This document shows positions 52,809 to 61,072 of a stretch of 64,000 nucleotides of DNA, one piece after another. The translations under genes and the position numbers were made by a program. This DNA comes from Phascolarctobacterium sp. (GTDB lineage Bacteria > Bacillota > Negativicutes > Acidaminococcales > Acidaminococcaceae): the NCBI RefSeq assembly GCF_030531065.1, contig NZ_JAUNOQ010000009.1:36000-99999 (forward strand). The letters run 5' to 3'. The notes under the pieces are model-generated. The model made no database searches, was not told the origin of the DNA, and worked only from the letters and a program-made list of their open reading frames with translations. Each line of letters starts with the position of its first letter. The stretch's first letter is position 1.

Positions 52809-53909
52809 TTAAGTTCTGTTGCCATAAATATTGATCATCTTATTGCATACATCTTGGATTTTTTCTTCTACTTTCAAATAATGAAATAATTTAATTCTTA
52901 TAATCTCAATCAAAGTACAGCTTAGATATATCAATATTGCCGATAGTAATATTTTAGCAAGCATCATCAAAACATGCGACTTGATAAAACCAGCAGAAAA
53001 GCCACGAAATATTCCCTTCCATATCAATGGATGTAAATGAATAAGGTAAATACCAAAGGCTGCTGGCGCAAAAAATTTTATTAGATTTTTAAATCTTTCA
53101 TTAGACACCTTTATTTTGGCAAACAAGATAAAAAGGAATACACCCGAAAATATAATGGTAGGCGATGTATACTTTATAAAAATATTAGCTGGATTTATTT
53201 TTAATGCTATGTATTTAGTCAAGATGTCAAACGCTATTTTCCATATCCACGTAAATATAACGCTTGTAAAAAACATTTTCATTGCGAACACGCTCGAAAC
53301 ATTATTTACAACATCCAACTTACGTATTGCTCCACCTAACAAAAATAATAACAAAAGCCAAATCAATGAATACCCTCTATTAAGTATATAAGGGTCTTTC
53401 ATAAATAATGTAGGCAATACAGAAACAAAGACAAATAAAATTATCATATATCGCTTTAATTTTTGTCTATCAACGCCAACCAAGCCTTGATTTAAAATTG
53501 GCATGAGCAGAAAAAGTCCAAAATAAGCCGTAACATACCAATACACTCCATAAGTAACAGGTAAAAGACTCGCCAGCCAAATATTCTTAGGAATATTATT
53601 TCCGGACAACCAAAATATCAAGCTAATGCCGGTCGTATAAAAGAGTACCTGTAACCAAAATATCATTATTTTTGCAAACTTAATCGCCTTACCAAAATAG
53701 TTATAGCCTGTAAGAATTGCATAACAATTAACCGCGCAATACGCAAAAATTTCTACCAACCATGCCGCCGCGAACTTAGAAAAGTGTATTTTTGTCTCGG
53801 GGGGGGGTAAGGCCTTCAAAATTCCCCCTTGGCCTAAAATATGTAATAAAAGTACCATAAACATGGCTGTTATTCTTAATAAATCTAATCCGTAATTACG
53901 TTCATACAT
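52809..53909 (-). CDS. Acyltransferase_3 family membrane protein with C9 tract
   Basis: A 366-residue protein with about ten TM helices. The N-terminal NYGLDLLRITAMFMVLLLHILG matches Acyltransferase family 3, which O-acetylates surface glycans. A run of nine C residues (53799-53807 on the plus strand as G9) encodes Pro-Pro-Pro at about codons 35-37; a change of one base would stop translation early. The present length is in frame. It lies in the polysaccharide region, 15 bp after the permease gene, so it probably decorates the exported polymer. Confidence 0.88.
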   Translation of the reverse strand: MYERNYGLDLLRITAMFMVLLLHILGQGGILKALPPPETKIHFSKFAAAWLVEIFAYCAVNCYAILTGYNYFGKAIKFAKIMIFWLQVLFYTTGISLIFWLSGNNIPKNIWLASLLPVTYGVYWYVTAYFGLFLLMPILNQGLVGVDRQKLKRYMIILFVFVSVLPTLFMKDPYILNRGYSLIWLLLLFLLGGAIRKLDVVNNVSSVFAMKMFFTSVIFTWIWKIAFDILTKYIALKINPANIFIKYTSPTIIFSGVFLFILFAKIKVSNERFKNLIKFFAPAAFGIYLIHLHPLIWKGIFRGFSAGFIKSHVLMMLAKILLSAILIYLSCTLIEIIRIKLFHYLKVEEKIQDVCNKMINIYGNRT

Positions 53910-53923
53910 AATGTAATTTCCTT

Positions 53924-54709
53924 TTACACATAATACAAAAATTTATGATTGTATTTTTTGTAAATCCAAGCGCCAAGCCCTAAAGCCAAAATTGCATAGA
54001 ACGCGCACAACAAATGTATCTCCATCGACGGCAGCTTCCCCAGCAGTACTACGGTACGGAAATACTTAATATATGTATATACCGGATTGAGCAAAAACAA
54101 ATTTTGGTAAGTGGCAGGCAGCACGTCGACATTGTAAAAAATTGCCGAACAATACATTACCAGCATCGTGAATACGTCGTATAAATAGCTGATATCACGA
54201 TAAAAGACAAATAAAGCGGATAAAATCAAGCCAATGCCGATATTAAAAACAACCAGGCAGGCCAAGGGATACAGCAAGGCTAAAAAATGCGGACCGAAGC
54301 TGACATTATCAAAAAATGCAAAAACGAAGAATACGCACAGCGTCAGCAGAAAATTGATAAAGGCCGATACATTTTTAGACAGCAAAAAAATATATTTCGG
54401 CACGTTGATTTTGGTAAAGATACTGGCGTTACTCATTAACGAGTTCATGCCGCCGTTCGTCGATTCGCGATAATAGCTAAAGACCAGATTACCGCAAAAC
54501 AAAAAAATTGTGTAATGCGCTACGCCGCGCCCGAAGTAATGGCCAAAAACTAATTTCATCACCAGCAAACTTAAAAGCGGGGACAAAACGCTCCACCCCA
54601 TACCTAAAACCGTGCGTTTATATTTTTGTTTGAAGTCGCGCTTGACGAGTTCTTCAAAAAGGAACTTATGCCGCATAATTTTTTTTAACGCTTCATTAAC
54701 TAAAACCAT
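53924..54709 (-). CDS. Polysaccharide ABC exporter permease (Wzm/TagG-like)
   Basis: A 261-residue ABC-2 permease with six TM helices. The N-terminal amphipathic segment FEELVKRDFKQKYKRTVLGMGWSVLSPLL is typical of Wzm/TagG. It works with the ATPase at 48490. The gene starts 2 bp after the TagF-like gene. Confidence 0.92.
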   Translation of the reverse strand: MVLVNEALKKIMRHKFLFEELVKRDFKQKYKRTVLGMGWSVLSPLLSLLVMKLVFGHYFGRGVAHYTIFLFCGNLVFSYYRESTNGGMNSLMSNASIFTKINVPKYIFLLSKNVSAFINFLLTLCVFFVFAFFDNVSFGPHFLALLYPLACLVVFNIGIGLILSALFVFYRDISYLYDVFTMLVMYCSAIFYNVDVLPATYQNLFLLNPVYTYIKYFRTVVLLGKLPSMEIHLLCAFYAILALGLGAWIYKKYNHKFLYYV

Positions 54710-54711
54710 AC

Positions 54712-57390
54712 TTAAACATCAATAGATTTAATTGCTTCCCACACCCTCCGACAATTATTCCTGTCGTTAAAAGCAAAAAATCTCTCAATCCTCTCTCTGT
54801 ACTTATCTTTTAAAGTACAATCATTTTCCATGTATTCAATAATTCTATCCACGGTCTTTTCTAAATCGTATTCGACTTCGCCAAAGCCGTCGCGCTCATA
54901 GTCAAAATAACCCTTGCTATAAATATGACTACCAGAAAATACCTGCTCTTTATCAAATTGAGTATAAATAACTGGCTTTCTAAGATATGCAAAATCAAAA
55001 GCTACCGAAGAATAATCAGTTATAATCATGCTGCTTTCGGCAAAAATATCTCTATAATTCGTGCTTATGCTGCAAAATTTAACATTATTTCTGTCAAACC
55101 AATCTATATACCCTATTAAATTGGGGTGAGGCATAAATTGAATAACATATCCCATTTCCACTGCAGCTTGTAATAAACGAGGATGATTAATAAATTCATT
55201 GTAGTACTTAAAATACTGTGAATTCATAACCGTTTTATCATACCTTTTTATGCCATCATCAAAATAAGTAGCATTGCTACCCAAACTGCTCCGCCACGTT
55301 GGCATAATGGTTACAACTTTTTCTTTTTTATCCACCAATCTGTCGTACCGCGGCATTCCCGTCAATTTTACAACGCTATCGCTATAAAAATACTCGCCCT
55401 GCACAATGGACTCATATTCCGGAACTGCGCTCGTAACGAACAAAGATAAATTTTTATTATATCTATTAAGCCAATCGGAAAGATTGTCTTTTGTTATCCC
55501 GTGTTGTAAAAATATTCTTTTTTGTTTATATAATATATCGTGGTAATATTTTTCATTATTGTAAAACGGATTGTAAACGAAATCGTCGGCGGCAGATGAA
55601 ACTGTCTTATCCGCTAACAAATGGTACAATTTATGCTTCCAGGAATGATAATCCAACACTTTGCCCAGCTTTTTTACGACTGCATAATCCGCGCTGTCTT
55701 TGCGAATTACAAAATACGCATTTACCGGCAAATTGTTTTCATTAACGTATTTAAACAACGCTTCGCCGTTATCGTCCGCCTTATTGATGCGGTCGCTGAA
55801 CAGCCAGATTTCGTTTTTGAAAAACGGTTTCATAGCATGGTACAAACAGCGGGAAACGATTGCTTTTTTCGCGGCCTGCCCTTTAGAGCAAAATTCGCCT
55901 AACAATTTTACTTCTTGAGCTATAGACTTGATAACGCTGCTCTTGCTAACGCGCAACGCATTATCTTCATAAGTTAAAGTGTAGCCGCCTAGTAAGGCGT
56001 AAGAATTTTTAAAGGATTTCGTTAGCGGGAAGAATTTGCCAAATCTGACAGATTCTTTTTCCACTAGCTGATTATCTACTTTTTCATAAAATTTAATTTC
56101 ACAAATATCGCAGGCGCCGATACTATCTATTTTAACTTTAAAGGCCTTCGCCTCAGAAATTAGCTCTCCCCAACATTCGCTACAGATTTTCCTGGCGTCA
56201 TTGATTTCGCAAGGCAAAAATTTCCCATTAACGCTTACGCAAATCTCCGTAGGCGTTTCAGTAGGAATAACTGTCATAGCGCCTTCTATTTCCATTGAAC
56301 CATTAGCTATGTTAATAAATTCTAACCTTAACGCGCATTGTTTTAAAGCAATGACTGACGTACCATTGATATTCACAGCCAAATCGCCGTTTGCATCAGC
56401 GCCAATTTCAGGCGTTGCATTATGTTTCTTCGCCAGCAAAAAGCTTTTCACTTCCGGGGTAATATGCCTTTGCCCAAGAATAATTTTATCTTCAAAATTG
56501 ACTAATATATCAAAACAAGCTTTTATAAATTCCCGCGCTTCTTCTTCACTTAATGTGTCGCGTATAACTCTAATATTTACTTTAAAACGCCACTGCAAAT
56601 CATACATTAAAGTATATTGCACAAACAACGGCGCTTCGCCGCACAACTCCTTTGCCTTATTTAAACTACTATATGAGAAGTAGTTTAAAGAAGGCATGTA
56701 CCATGCCTTCTTTAAAAGAGCTTTTTGTAAAGCAGACTGCTCTCCGCTGCTTCTCTTCCTATAGTTATATTGCGCTTCTTTAACGACTCCTAATTTCTTT
56801 TTAGCGCACAAAATACGAAGGCATTCTTTCGCATCCTCCGCGTACTGCAATCTGCTATCGAAATAAATTTCCTTAGCAATATCATGTTTAACAAACGCAC
56901 TCGACAAGCTCAGCTGTACGCAATCATACTCTTGCTCCAAATCTATAATTCTGCTGCCTTGGTTAAATTTATAATTTAGTATATGATTGCCGCTTTGCCC
57001 ATCAAAAAACATTATTGGTATGGACACCACATCAACGACTTCATAATGCTTCTCAAAAAAATTAAATACATTTTTTAAAGTTTCTTCAGACAACATATCG
57101 TCGGCGTCTAAAAAATTAACGTACTTCCCTTCTATATGTCTCAGCCCTTCATTACGGGCAGACGATACCCCTCCGTTCTCTTGATGCATAACTATTATGT
57201 TGTCAGGAAATCGAACGGCGAACTCATCGCAAATCTTCCCGGATTTATCCGTTGAACCGTCGTCTACCAAAATCAGCTGGACATTCTCTTGAAAGCCTAT
57301 GTCCTGCTTGATAACGCTTTCAATAGCTGCCGCTAAAAACTGCTCCACATTATAAACTGCCATAACTATGGAAATTTTAAATTTATACAT
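54712..57390 (-). CDS. Fusion of family-2 glycosyltransferase and CDP-glycerol glycerophosphotransferase
   Basis: An 892-residue fusion. Residues 1-330 are a GT-A glycosyltransferase (ISIVMAVYNVEQFLAAAIESV, LVDDGSTDKSG, NFLDADDMLSE). The C-terminal part is a TagF/Glyphos_transf domain (IFLQHGITKDNLSDWL, IMPTWRSSLG, ITDYSSVAFDFAYLRKPVIY), which transfers glycerol-phosphate or related units from CDP-glycerol. It thus probably makes a teichoic-acid-like or phosphoglycerol-decorated polymer, unusual in a diderm. Start 57390 (MYKFKISIVMAVYN) has GGAG 7 nt upstream; the open frame extends further only inside the preceding gene. Confidence 0.9.
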   Translation of the reverse strand: MYKFKISIVMAVYNVEQFLAAAIESVIKQDIGFQENVQLILVDDGSTDKSGKICDEFAVRFPDNIIVMHQENGGVSSARNEGLRHIEGKYVNFLDADDMLSEETLKNVFNFFEKHYEVVDVVSIPIMFFDGQSGNHILNYKFNQGSRIIDLEQEYDCVQLSLSSAFVKHDIAKEIYFDSRLQYAEDAKECLRILCAKKKLGVVKEAQYNYRKRSSGEQSALQKALLKKAWYMPSLNYFSYSSLNKAKELCGEAPLFVQYTLMYDLQWRFKVNIRVIRDTLSEEEAREFIKACFDILVNFEDKIILGQRHITPEVKSFLLAKKHNATPEIGADANGDLAVNINGTSVIALKQCALRLEFINIANGSMEIEGAMTVIPTETPTEICVSVNGKFLPCEINDARKICSECWGELISEAKAFKVKIDSIGACDICEIKFYEKVDNQLVEKESVRFGKFFPLTKSFKNSYALLGGYTLTYEDNALRVSKSSVIKSIAQEVKLLGEFCSKGQAAKKAIVSRCLYHAMKPFFKNEIWLFSDRINKADDNGEALFKYVNENNLPVNAYFVIRKDSADYAVVKKLGKVLDYHSWKHKLYHLLADKTVSSAADDFVYNPFYNNEKYYHDILYKQKRIFLQHGITKDNLSDWLNRYNKNLSLFVTSAVPEYESIVQGEYFYSDSVVKLTGMPRYDRLVDKKEKVVTIMPTWRSSLGSNATYFDDGIKRYDKTVMNSQYFKYYNEFINHPRLLQAAVEMGYVIQFMPHPNLIGYIDWFDRNNVKFCSISTNYRDIFAESSMIITDYSSVAFDFAYLRKPVIYTQFDKEQVFSGSHIYSKGYFDYERDGFGEVEYDLEKTVDRIIEYMENDCTLKDKYRERIERFFAFNDRNNCRRVWEAIKSIDV

Positions 57391-57392
57391 GC

Positions 57393-58361
57393 CTACTCTC
57401 CTCGTATTATTGCATAGAATTTTATTATCAAAGGTAGCGTCCTCGTATAGACGCAAATAAATTTTATTTTTAAGCGCATTCCAATATTTCCGTCCAAAAA
57501 CAGAGTCCAAATATTGCCGTCTATAGTTGCGCACAGCTCTCTATATTTACAGCTAAACTTGTTTTTTAAAATTTGTCGGCATTTGCAAAATTGGAAGCAA
57601 AACCCTAATGCCTGCGCCAAATAACCGACTCTACTGATATTTTCATATCGTGCCGATAAATACTCGTACCGTTCTTTAGCAATCAAATAACAGTCGTAAC
57701 TTTTTTGCAAATCTACTTCTTTAACTAAGCCGTCATTTCTGATTCGGTAACAATAAATGATTTCATGCAGGTAATATATGCTGTTGCAGTTTTCAATTAT
57801 TTTATGTAGCACAGCGTAATCTTCCATGCACTTATAATGTTCCGGAAAAATAATTCCATTCAACAATTCTCTTTTAAAAACTTTCTGCCAAAGCTGGCTT
57901 TGTATTTTTTGATCGACAACCAAATCGTGCAAAAGTTCTTCGTTATTTAAATATTGAGAACGAGCGGCATATATAATTTTTTGACCGTTACCGTCCTTAT
58001 CTTTTTGATAATCAAAAATCAATAAGTCAGGCTCTTTTGATTTTAATATTGTCGTTATGGTTTCGTACCAATTACTGCGCACATAATCGTCGGGGTCGAC
58101 CCAAGCAATGTATTTCCCTTGCGTAAACTTTAAGCCGATATTGCACGCAGCAGCAACGCCTTTGTTAGCCGTGTGAATGACTTTAAACAAATCGCTTTTG
58201 CCAGCGTAAGCGTCGCATATCATTCCGCTCTTATCGGTAGACCCATCGTCGACGCAAATTATTTCCGCTCCTTCATCAATTTGCCCAATCAATGAATTAA
58301 AGCATTGCTCTATATATTTTTCTACGTTATATACCGGAATAATAATCGATAAGAAACGCAT
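57393..58361 (-). CDS. Family-2 glycosyltransferase
   Basis: A 322-residue GT-A enzyme: LSIIIPVYNVEKYIEQCFNSL, IICVDDGSTDKSG, and the DXD-like AWVDPDDYV. Start at 58361 is favoured by GGGG 5 nt upstream. It lies 2 bp before the TagF fusion and probably adds sugars to the same polymer. The acceptor is unknown. Confidence 0.9.
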   Translation of the reverse strand: MRFLSIIIPVYNVEKYIEQCFNSLIGQIDEGAEIICVDDGSTDKSGMICDAYAGKSDLFKVIHTANKGVAAACNIGLKFTQGKYIAWVDPDDYVRSNWYETITTILKSKEPDLLIFDYQKDKDGNGQKIIYAARSQYLNNEELLHDLVVDQKIQSQLWQKVFKRELLNGIIFPEHYKCMEDYAVLHKIIENCNSIYYLHEIIYCYRIRNDGLVKEVDLQKSYDCYLIAKERYEYLSARYENISRVGYLAQALGFCFQFCKCRQILKNKFSCKYRELCATIDGNIWTLFLDGNIGMRLKIKFICVYTRTLPLIIKFYAIIRGE

Positions 58362-58392
58362 ACTATCCCCTGCCATACTGAATTTTTGAAGC

Positions 58393-58422
58393 TTGCCAGA
58401 ATTTTTACTTCCATGGTATAAT
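58393..58422 (+). promoter_or_regulatory. Promoter of rpn copy D
   Basis: TTGCCA (58393-58398) and TATAAT (58417-58422), 18-bp spacer. Confidence 0.75.
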
Positions 58423-58429
58423 TAGACAA

Positions 58430-58545
58430 CTAAAACTTCATAAGCAGTACAACGCCTCGCAGCGTCCATTTAGCAGTATCTCGCGTTACGCATCAACGTA
58501 ACGTCGGTACTGCTTTTTCTTTTGCCAGCTTATGAAGTTTTATAT
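58430..58545 (+). ncRNA. Structured rpn leader RNA, copy D
   Basis: Outer stem ACTTCATAAGC (58435-58445) with GCTTATGAAGT (58528-58538), 11 perfect pairs; inner hairpin AGCAGTA ... CGTTACG/CGTAACG ... TACTGCT (58472-58514) then a T-run. The inner sequence differs from copies A-C but pairs equally well. Confidence 0.68.
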
Positions 58546-58567
58546 AAAAGCTAAAGGAGCTGACGCC

Positions 58568-59374
58568 ATGTCCAACGAATTTATCAAGCCAGAATACCTG
58601 GAAAAAGTCTCCCGGTTGCGCCTCATCGACGACATCTTTATGCGTAAAGTTTTTGAAAACAACGTCCCGGCTACTGAACTTTTATTGCGTATTATTATGG
58701 ATAATGATAAAATTAAAGTAATAAAAGCGCAAAGCCAATACGCCTTAACCAACCTTTACGGTCGTTCCATACAGCTCGACGTGCTGGCGCAAGACGGCTT
58801 TGGCCGTTACTTTAATGTAGAAGTCCACAGTGAAAGTTCCGATACTTCGCCTAAACGCGCCCGCTACTACGTGGGCGTAATCGATACGGCGCACTTTCCT
58901 AAAAGCGTCGATTACGGAACGCTTTTCGACACCTACGTTATCTTCATTACGGAAACCGACGTACTAGGCGAAGGTCGCCCAATCTATCACATCGACCGTA
59001 AAATCAATGAAAGCGGCAACCACTTTAACGACGGTTCGCATATTATTTATGTTAACGGCGCGTGCCGTTATGACGAAACTGCATTGAGCAAGCTGATGCA
59101 CGATTTTTTCTGCACCAGTGCCAGAGATATGCATTATCAAGAATTAAAGCAACGTGTAAAATATTTTAAAGAAACTAAGGAAGGAGCACAAATCATGTGT
59201 AAGATTTCTGAAGAACTAAGAAAAGAAGGCTTTGCAGAAGGTATGTCTAAAGGCAAAGCAGAAACAACTTTATCCATCGCTAAAAATCTAAAACGGTTAG
59301 GAACTTTAACCGACGAAGCTATCGCTTTAAGCACGCACCTTCCTATAGAGCAAGTTAAAGCGCTTAGCGTCTAA
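58568..59374 (+). CDS. Rpn-family nuclease, copy D (Gln87 replaced by His)
   Basis: A 268-residue Rpn protein, more diverged from A-C but aligned without gaps to residue 209. Asp71 and Glu85 are kept, but NVEVH has His at the position of the usual Gln, so activity may be altered. It is embedded between glycosyltransferase genes on the opposite strand. GGAG lies upstream of the ATG. Confidence 0.9.
   Translation: MSNEFIKPEYLEKVSRLRLIDDIFMRKVFENNVPATELLLRIIMDNDKIKVIKAQSQYALTNLYGRSIQLDVLAQDGFGRYFNVEVHSESSDTSPKRARYYVGVIDTAHFPKSVDYGTLFDTYVIFITETDVLGEGRPIYHIDRKINESGNHFNDGSHIIYVNGACRYDETALSKLMHDFFCTSARDMHYQELKQRVKYFKETKEGAQIMCKISEELRKEGFAEGMSKGKAETTLSIAKNLKRLGTLTDEAIALSTHLPIEQVKALSV
59195..59374 (+). 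CDS. Intragenic small Rpn protein (RpnS-like), copy D
   Basis: GGAAGGAG with an 8-nt gap precedes the in-frame ATG at codon 210 (MCKISEELRKEG). The product would be 59 residues. Confidence 0.6.
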   Translation: MCKISEELRKEGFAEGMSKGKAETTLSIAKNLKRLGTLTDEAIALSTHLPIEQVKALSV

Positions 59375-59405
59375 TTTCAAAATTTGCCAAGAAAATATTC
59401 ATCGC

Positions 59406-59440
59406 AAGCCCTCTGATTTCATTCAGGGGGCTTCTTTATT
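59406..59440 (+). terminator. Terminator of rpn copy D
   Basis: AAGCCCTCTG and CAGGGGGCTT pair with one mismatch, loop ATTTCATT, then TCTTTATTTT. It abuts the end of the convergent glycosyltransferase gene. Confidence 0.7.
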
Positions 59441-60245
59441 TTCCGTATCGCCTATACTGAATCTCTTTAATCTTTTTAAAAATAAACTGCGGTATCAAAC
59501 CCAAAATAACAGGCTTTAATATATACGGCAGTCCTTGAAGCAAAATGCCATTCTTTTTGTAACCGCGGTAACGCACAACGGCTTCGCTCAGCCTGTCCTT
59601 CATCGGCCTGTATTTTTTGCTGCCGTTGGCAACATAATAATCAAGCAACGTTTCCTGTATATTATGCCCTTTATATCCCTTGCTATATAAATCCATCACT
59701 AAAGTATAATCTTCGCATCTTCTATTGCTCGCGTCCGTACTGTATTGCACAACGTCAAAAATATTTTTTCTAAAAACCATCGTGGGATGGATAAAAGGTA
59801 TATTCCAAAGAAAGTCGTTTTTAGCAGGCGCTTCCGGCATTTTTAAAACGCCCCAAACGCCGTTATTATTAAACACTCTGGCTATGCTGCCCACAAAGTC
59901 TATTTCCTTATGCGTTTCCAGATATGCTATCTGTTTTGCTAATCTATCTTCTCTGGATATATCGTCGTCGTCCATGCGCGCAATGTACTGCCCCTCTGCC
60001 AAAGAAATACCGTGATTTAAGGCAAAGGCTAAGCCTTTATTTTTAGCATAGCGTTCGATTCTTATTCTTGTGTCCAGCTCTTTTATCTTCTGTAAAAGTT
60101 CGAAAGTGTTATCTGTTGACCCATCATCGATGATGATAAATTCCCAATCAGTATACGTTTGGGCAATTATTGACTGTACACTTCTGTAAAGCGCAGCCGA
60201 ATCTCTGCAATTATAGACGCCCATCACTACCGATACTTTAGGCAT
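59436..60245 (-). CDS. Family-2 glycosyltransferase
   Basis: A 269-residue GT-A enzyme with VSVVMGVYNCRDSAALYRSV, FIIIDDGSTDNT and ARMDDDDISREDRL. No TM segment is evident. It starts directly after the neighbouring glycosyltransferase (stop at 60246). Confidence 0.9.
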   Translation of the reverse strand: MPKVSVVMGVYNCRDSAALYRSVQSIIAQTYTDWEFIIIDDGSTDNTFELLQKIKELDTRIRIERYAKNKGLAFALNHGISLAEGQYIARMDDDDISREDRLAKQIAYLETHKEIDFVGSIARVFNNNGVWGVLKMPEAPAKNDFLWNIPFIHPTMVFRKNIFDVVQYSTDASNRRCEDYTLVMDLYSKGYKGHNIQETLLDYYVANGSKKYRPMKDRLSEAVVRYRGYKKNGILLQGLPYILKPVILGLIPQFIFKKIKEIQYRRYGK

Positions 60246-61067
60246 TTATCTCACCGTTCTTCTCAAAATTTTTTTATAAACAAAAATTCTTACTTTGTTT
60301 GGTACTAGCCTGATGGCTATCCTTACAAATACATTATTTGCATAATTTTCTAAGCCAATAAATCCCCGCTCATACAGCGCTCTCTGAAACCTTACTTCCT
60401 GCTTTAGATACCTCCACCCGCCGCGCCGGGCAAACATTTCTTCCCCAGCTCGGACGTTTACCAGCACCTCCGGCATATTCGCCACCTTATAGCCCTGCTG
60501 CAGTATCCTCACCCACAAATCGTAATCCTCGAACCACAAAAAATCCCGGTAATTACCGCTGGTTATAACGGCGCTTTTCTTAAACACCACCGTCATATGC
60601 CGGAAAGGATTGCGCTTCTTGGCGTAAGACAAAATTGCTTCATGGGTACAAGGCAGCTTGGTTATAGTGTCAGGTTTATCGGCATCTTGGGAAAATTCCG
60701 TTATCCAGCTTCCCAGCAGCGCGATATCCTGATGCTGCTCAAGATAAGCCATCTGCCTGGCAAAGCGGTCGGGCAGCGCTATATCGTCGGTGTCCATGCG
60801 GGCAATGTATTCATAGTTGCAAGCCTCCACACCGTCCCGCAGCGCCAAGCCTAAACCGCGGTTCTGCGCAAAAGGCAGGACTCTTACGTTTTGTTGCTTG
60901 GCGGCAAAATCGTCTATCACCGCATCCAAAGCCTGCGTTAAGCCGCCGTCCTTGACGATAACAATCTCGTCCGGCTGCAAGGTTTGCGCGGCGATGCTCT
61001 GCAAAGCTAGGCGCAGATATTCCGGCTTTTCATTTTTATATACTGAAAGCAGTACGGAAAACTGCAT
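60246..61067 (-). CDS. Family-2 glycosyltransferase
   Basis: A 273-residue GT-A enzyme with FSVLLSVYKNEKPEYLRLAL, EIVIVKDGGLTQ and ARMDTDDIALPDRF. The start at 61067 matches where homology begins; the open frame upstream re-reads the WbaP gene. GT2 copies at 60246 and 59436 are paralogous. Confidence 0.9.
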   Translation of the reverse strand: MQFSVLLSVYKNEKPEYLRLALQSIAAQTLQPDEIVIVKDGGLTQALDAVIDDFAAKQQNVRVLPFAQNRGLGLALRDGVEACNYEYIARMDTDDIALPDRFARQMAYLEQHQDIALLGSWITEFSQDADKPDTITKLPCTHEAILSYAKKRNPFRHMTVVFKKSAVITSGNYRDFLWFEDYDLWVRILQQGYKVANMPEVLVNVRAGEEMFARRGGWRYLKQEVRFQRALYERGFIGLENYANNVFVRIAIRLVPNKVRIFVYKKILRRTVR

Positions 61068-61072
61068 CTTTC

